Source: a virus. Taken from it: a DNA stretch of 48,825 nucleotides. Under the pieces are notes generated by a model. That model did not search any database, was not told the origin of the DNA, and was given only the letters and a program-made list of their open reading frames with translations. The stretch is from the IMG/VR virus record IMGVR_UViG_3300030101_003277, positions 1 to 48,825 of that record; one strand, given 5' to 3'. This document shows, in pieces, positions 48,465 through 48,825 of this stretch. Numbering within the stretch: the first letter of the stretch is position 1; each line of letters opens with the position of its first letter. Position numbers and translations under genes: made by a program.

Positions 48465-48679
48465 TATTTTTTAATTAACGATCCCACGTGTTTTTTTACA
48501 CTTCTTTTTTCGTAGCTCATTGAATGGTCAGCTCCGTATGCATGTCCGTAAATTTTTTTAGACATCGCTTTACTTTCATCTCTTCTGTCTTTGAATGACT
48601 GAGATTTTTTTCCGTTTTTTGCTCCTAGAGATTCATCTAGTCTAGCATTGTATCCTTGTGAATATTTTACTGTAGGCAT
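48464..48679 (-). CDS. Small basic protein (71 aa), KYSQGYNARLDESLG type
   Basis: A 71-aa basic protein starting PTVKYSQGYNARLDESLGAK with KSQSFKDRRDESKAMSKKIY, ending VKKHVGSLIKK. I recall this GYNARLDESLG...RRDESK...K pattern from tiny conserved proteins of marine phages, function unknown. It is the first complete late gene in the window and is preceded by a TTAGTATCTTTG promoter 30 nt upstream of the ATG. Confidence 0.65.
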   Translation of the reverse strand: MPTVKYSQGYNARLDESLGAKNGKKSQSFKDRRDESKAMSKKIYGHAYGADHSMSYEKRSVKKHVGSLIKK

Positions 48680-48709
48680 AATTTTTATATTTTTAAATTA
48701 AACATACAA

Positions 48710-48721
48710 CAAAGATACTAA
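48710..48721 (-). promoter_or_regulatory. TTAGTATCTTTG promoter at the right end of the late arm
   Basis: On the minus strand TTAGTATCTTTG (48721 to 48710) has a perfect -7 box, TATCTTTG. The same 12 bases occur at 18840-18851. No -33 TTG is visible. The TTAG part contains the TAG stop of the partial gene before it. The leader to the ATG at 48679 is A/T-rich. Confidence 0.5.
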
Positions 48722-48825
48722 TATTTTCCTTTCCTATTTTTGGGGGAGCTTTTAGTTGAACCACCCGGACCTGACCATAGTGTTTTACAGGCCCAATATC
48801 TTGCAGTTAGCTTTGATTTTGCGGT
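48718..48825 (-). CDS. C-terminal end of a small basic late gene cut by the window edge
   Basis: The minus strand is open from the window edge for 35 codons to TAG 48720-48718: TAKSKLTARYWACKTLWSGP, then GGSTKSSPKNRKGKY. It is basic, with Cys and aromatic residues near one another, in the style of the following tiny proteins. The start is outside the window. Real coding is likely from composition and from the promoter directly behind the stop. Confidence 0.5.
   Translation of the reverse strand, partial: TAKSKLTARYWACKTLWSGPGGSTKSSPKNRKGKY

Noticed and set aside
1-48825. Closed circular genome.
   Set aside because: Joining the two ends does not continue the partial gene at either edge (a stop codon appears just before position 1 in its frame), and no direct terminal repeat was noticed.
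1-48825. CRISPR array, tRNA genes, insertion sequences, integrase or attachment sites.
   Set aside because: No regularly spaced direct repeats, cloverleaf-like segments, transposase or recombinase motifs were seen on either strand.

Overview
The window looks like most of the genome of an AT-rich tailed phage with a short (podovirus-type) tail, probably infecting a marine Bacteroidota/Flavobacteriia host. The evidence is threefold. First, the virion genes read like the marine and crAss-like (Crassvirales-related) structural module: portal, scaffold-like protein, capsid protein, two ring or adaptor proteins, and a giant muzzle/stabilisation protein starting ANLQRNFIAGRMNKSLDERL. Second, the primase carries the VirE/BT4734-type N-terminus common in Bacteroidetes elements. 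Third, the start sites have A/T-rich leaders instead of Shine-Dalgarno sequences, and several promoters carry the Bacteroidetes -7 box TAnnTTTG. The family assignments are from reading and memory, not from a search. No tRNA, rRNA, CRISPR, integrase, repressor, transposase or RNA polymerase gene was seen. Both window ends cut through genes, so this is a fragment and not a closed circle.

Layout. Positions 1-9144 (+ strand) are the early or replication arm. It starts with overlapping tiny genes (1-1148) closed by a terminator. A promoter at about 1.23 kb then drives a replication/recombination operon: a DnaA-domain-IV-like protein, an ERF annealing protein, a protein with an RNA-polymerase-alpha-CTD-like helix-hairpin-helix, a PD-(D/E)XK exonuclease and an SSB-like protein with an acidic tail, followed by a terminator. 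Next is a roughly 100-bp AT-rich segment flanked by an inverted repeat (candidate origin), then primase-helicase, SNF2-type helicase, VRR-NUC nuclease and small genes.

Positions 9134-48825 (- strand) are the late arm, transcribed from the right end leftwards. In order it encodes tiny basic proteins, tail fibres including two glycine-rich adhesin-like proteins, a lysis cassette (membrane proteins, M15 peptidase, 3-TM holin-like protein), a GroES-like protein, TerL, portal, scaffold, capsid (followed by a terminator), and a separately promoted and terminated pair of small paralogues. Ring proteins, muzzle, a Cys-rich tail protein, a glycosyltransferase, a tail protein and an acetyltransferase come next, and three internal/ejection proteins (the last 2109 aa) and a 57-aa basic protein close the arm. 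The two arms meet tail-to-tail at about 9.14 kb with an 11-nt overlap.

How it works together (inference): ERF, exonuclease, SSB-like protein, primase-helicase and helicase form a recombination-linked replication module around the candidate origin. The late arm is a long operon with internal promoters and at least two terminators that would set capsid and accessory protein levels. The least explained and most interesting items are the alpha-CTD-like protein, the candidate origin, the terminator/promoter fusion at 30.6 kb, the paired Gly-rich fibres, and the glycosyltransferase and acetyltransferase placed among virion genes.
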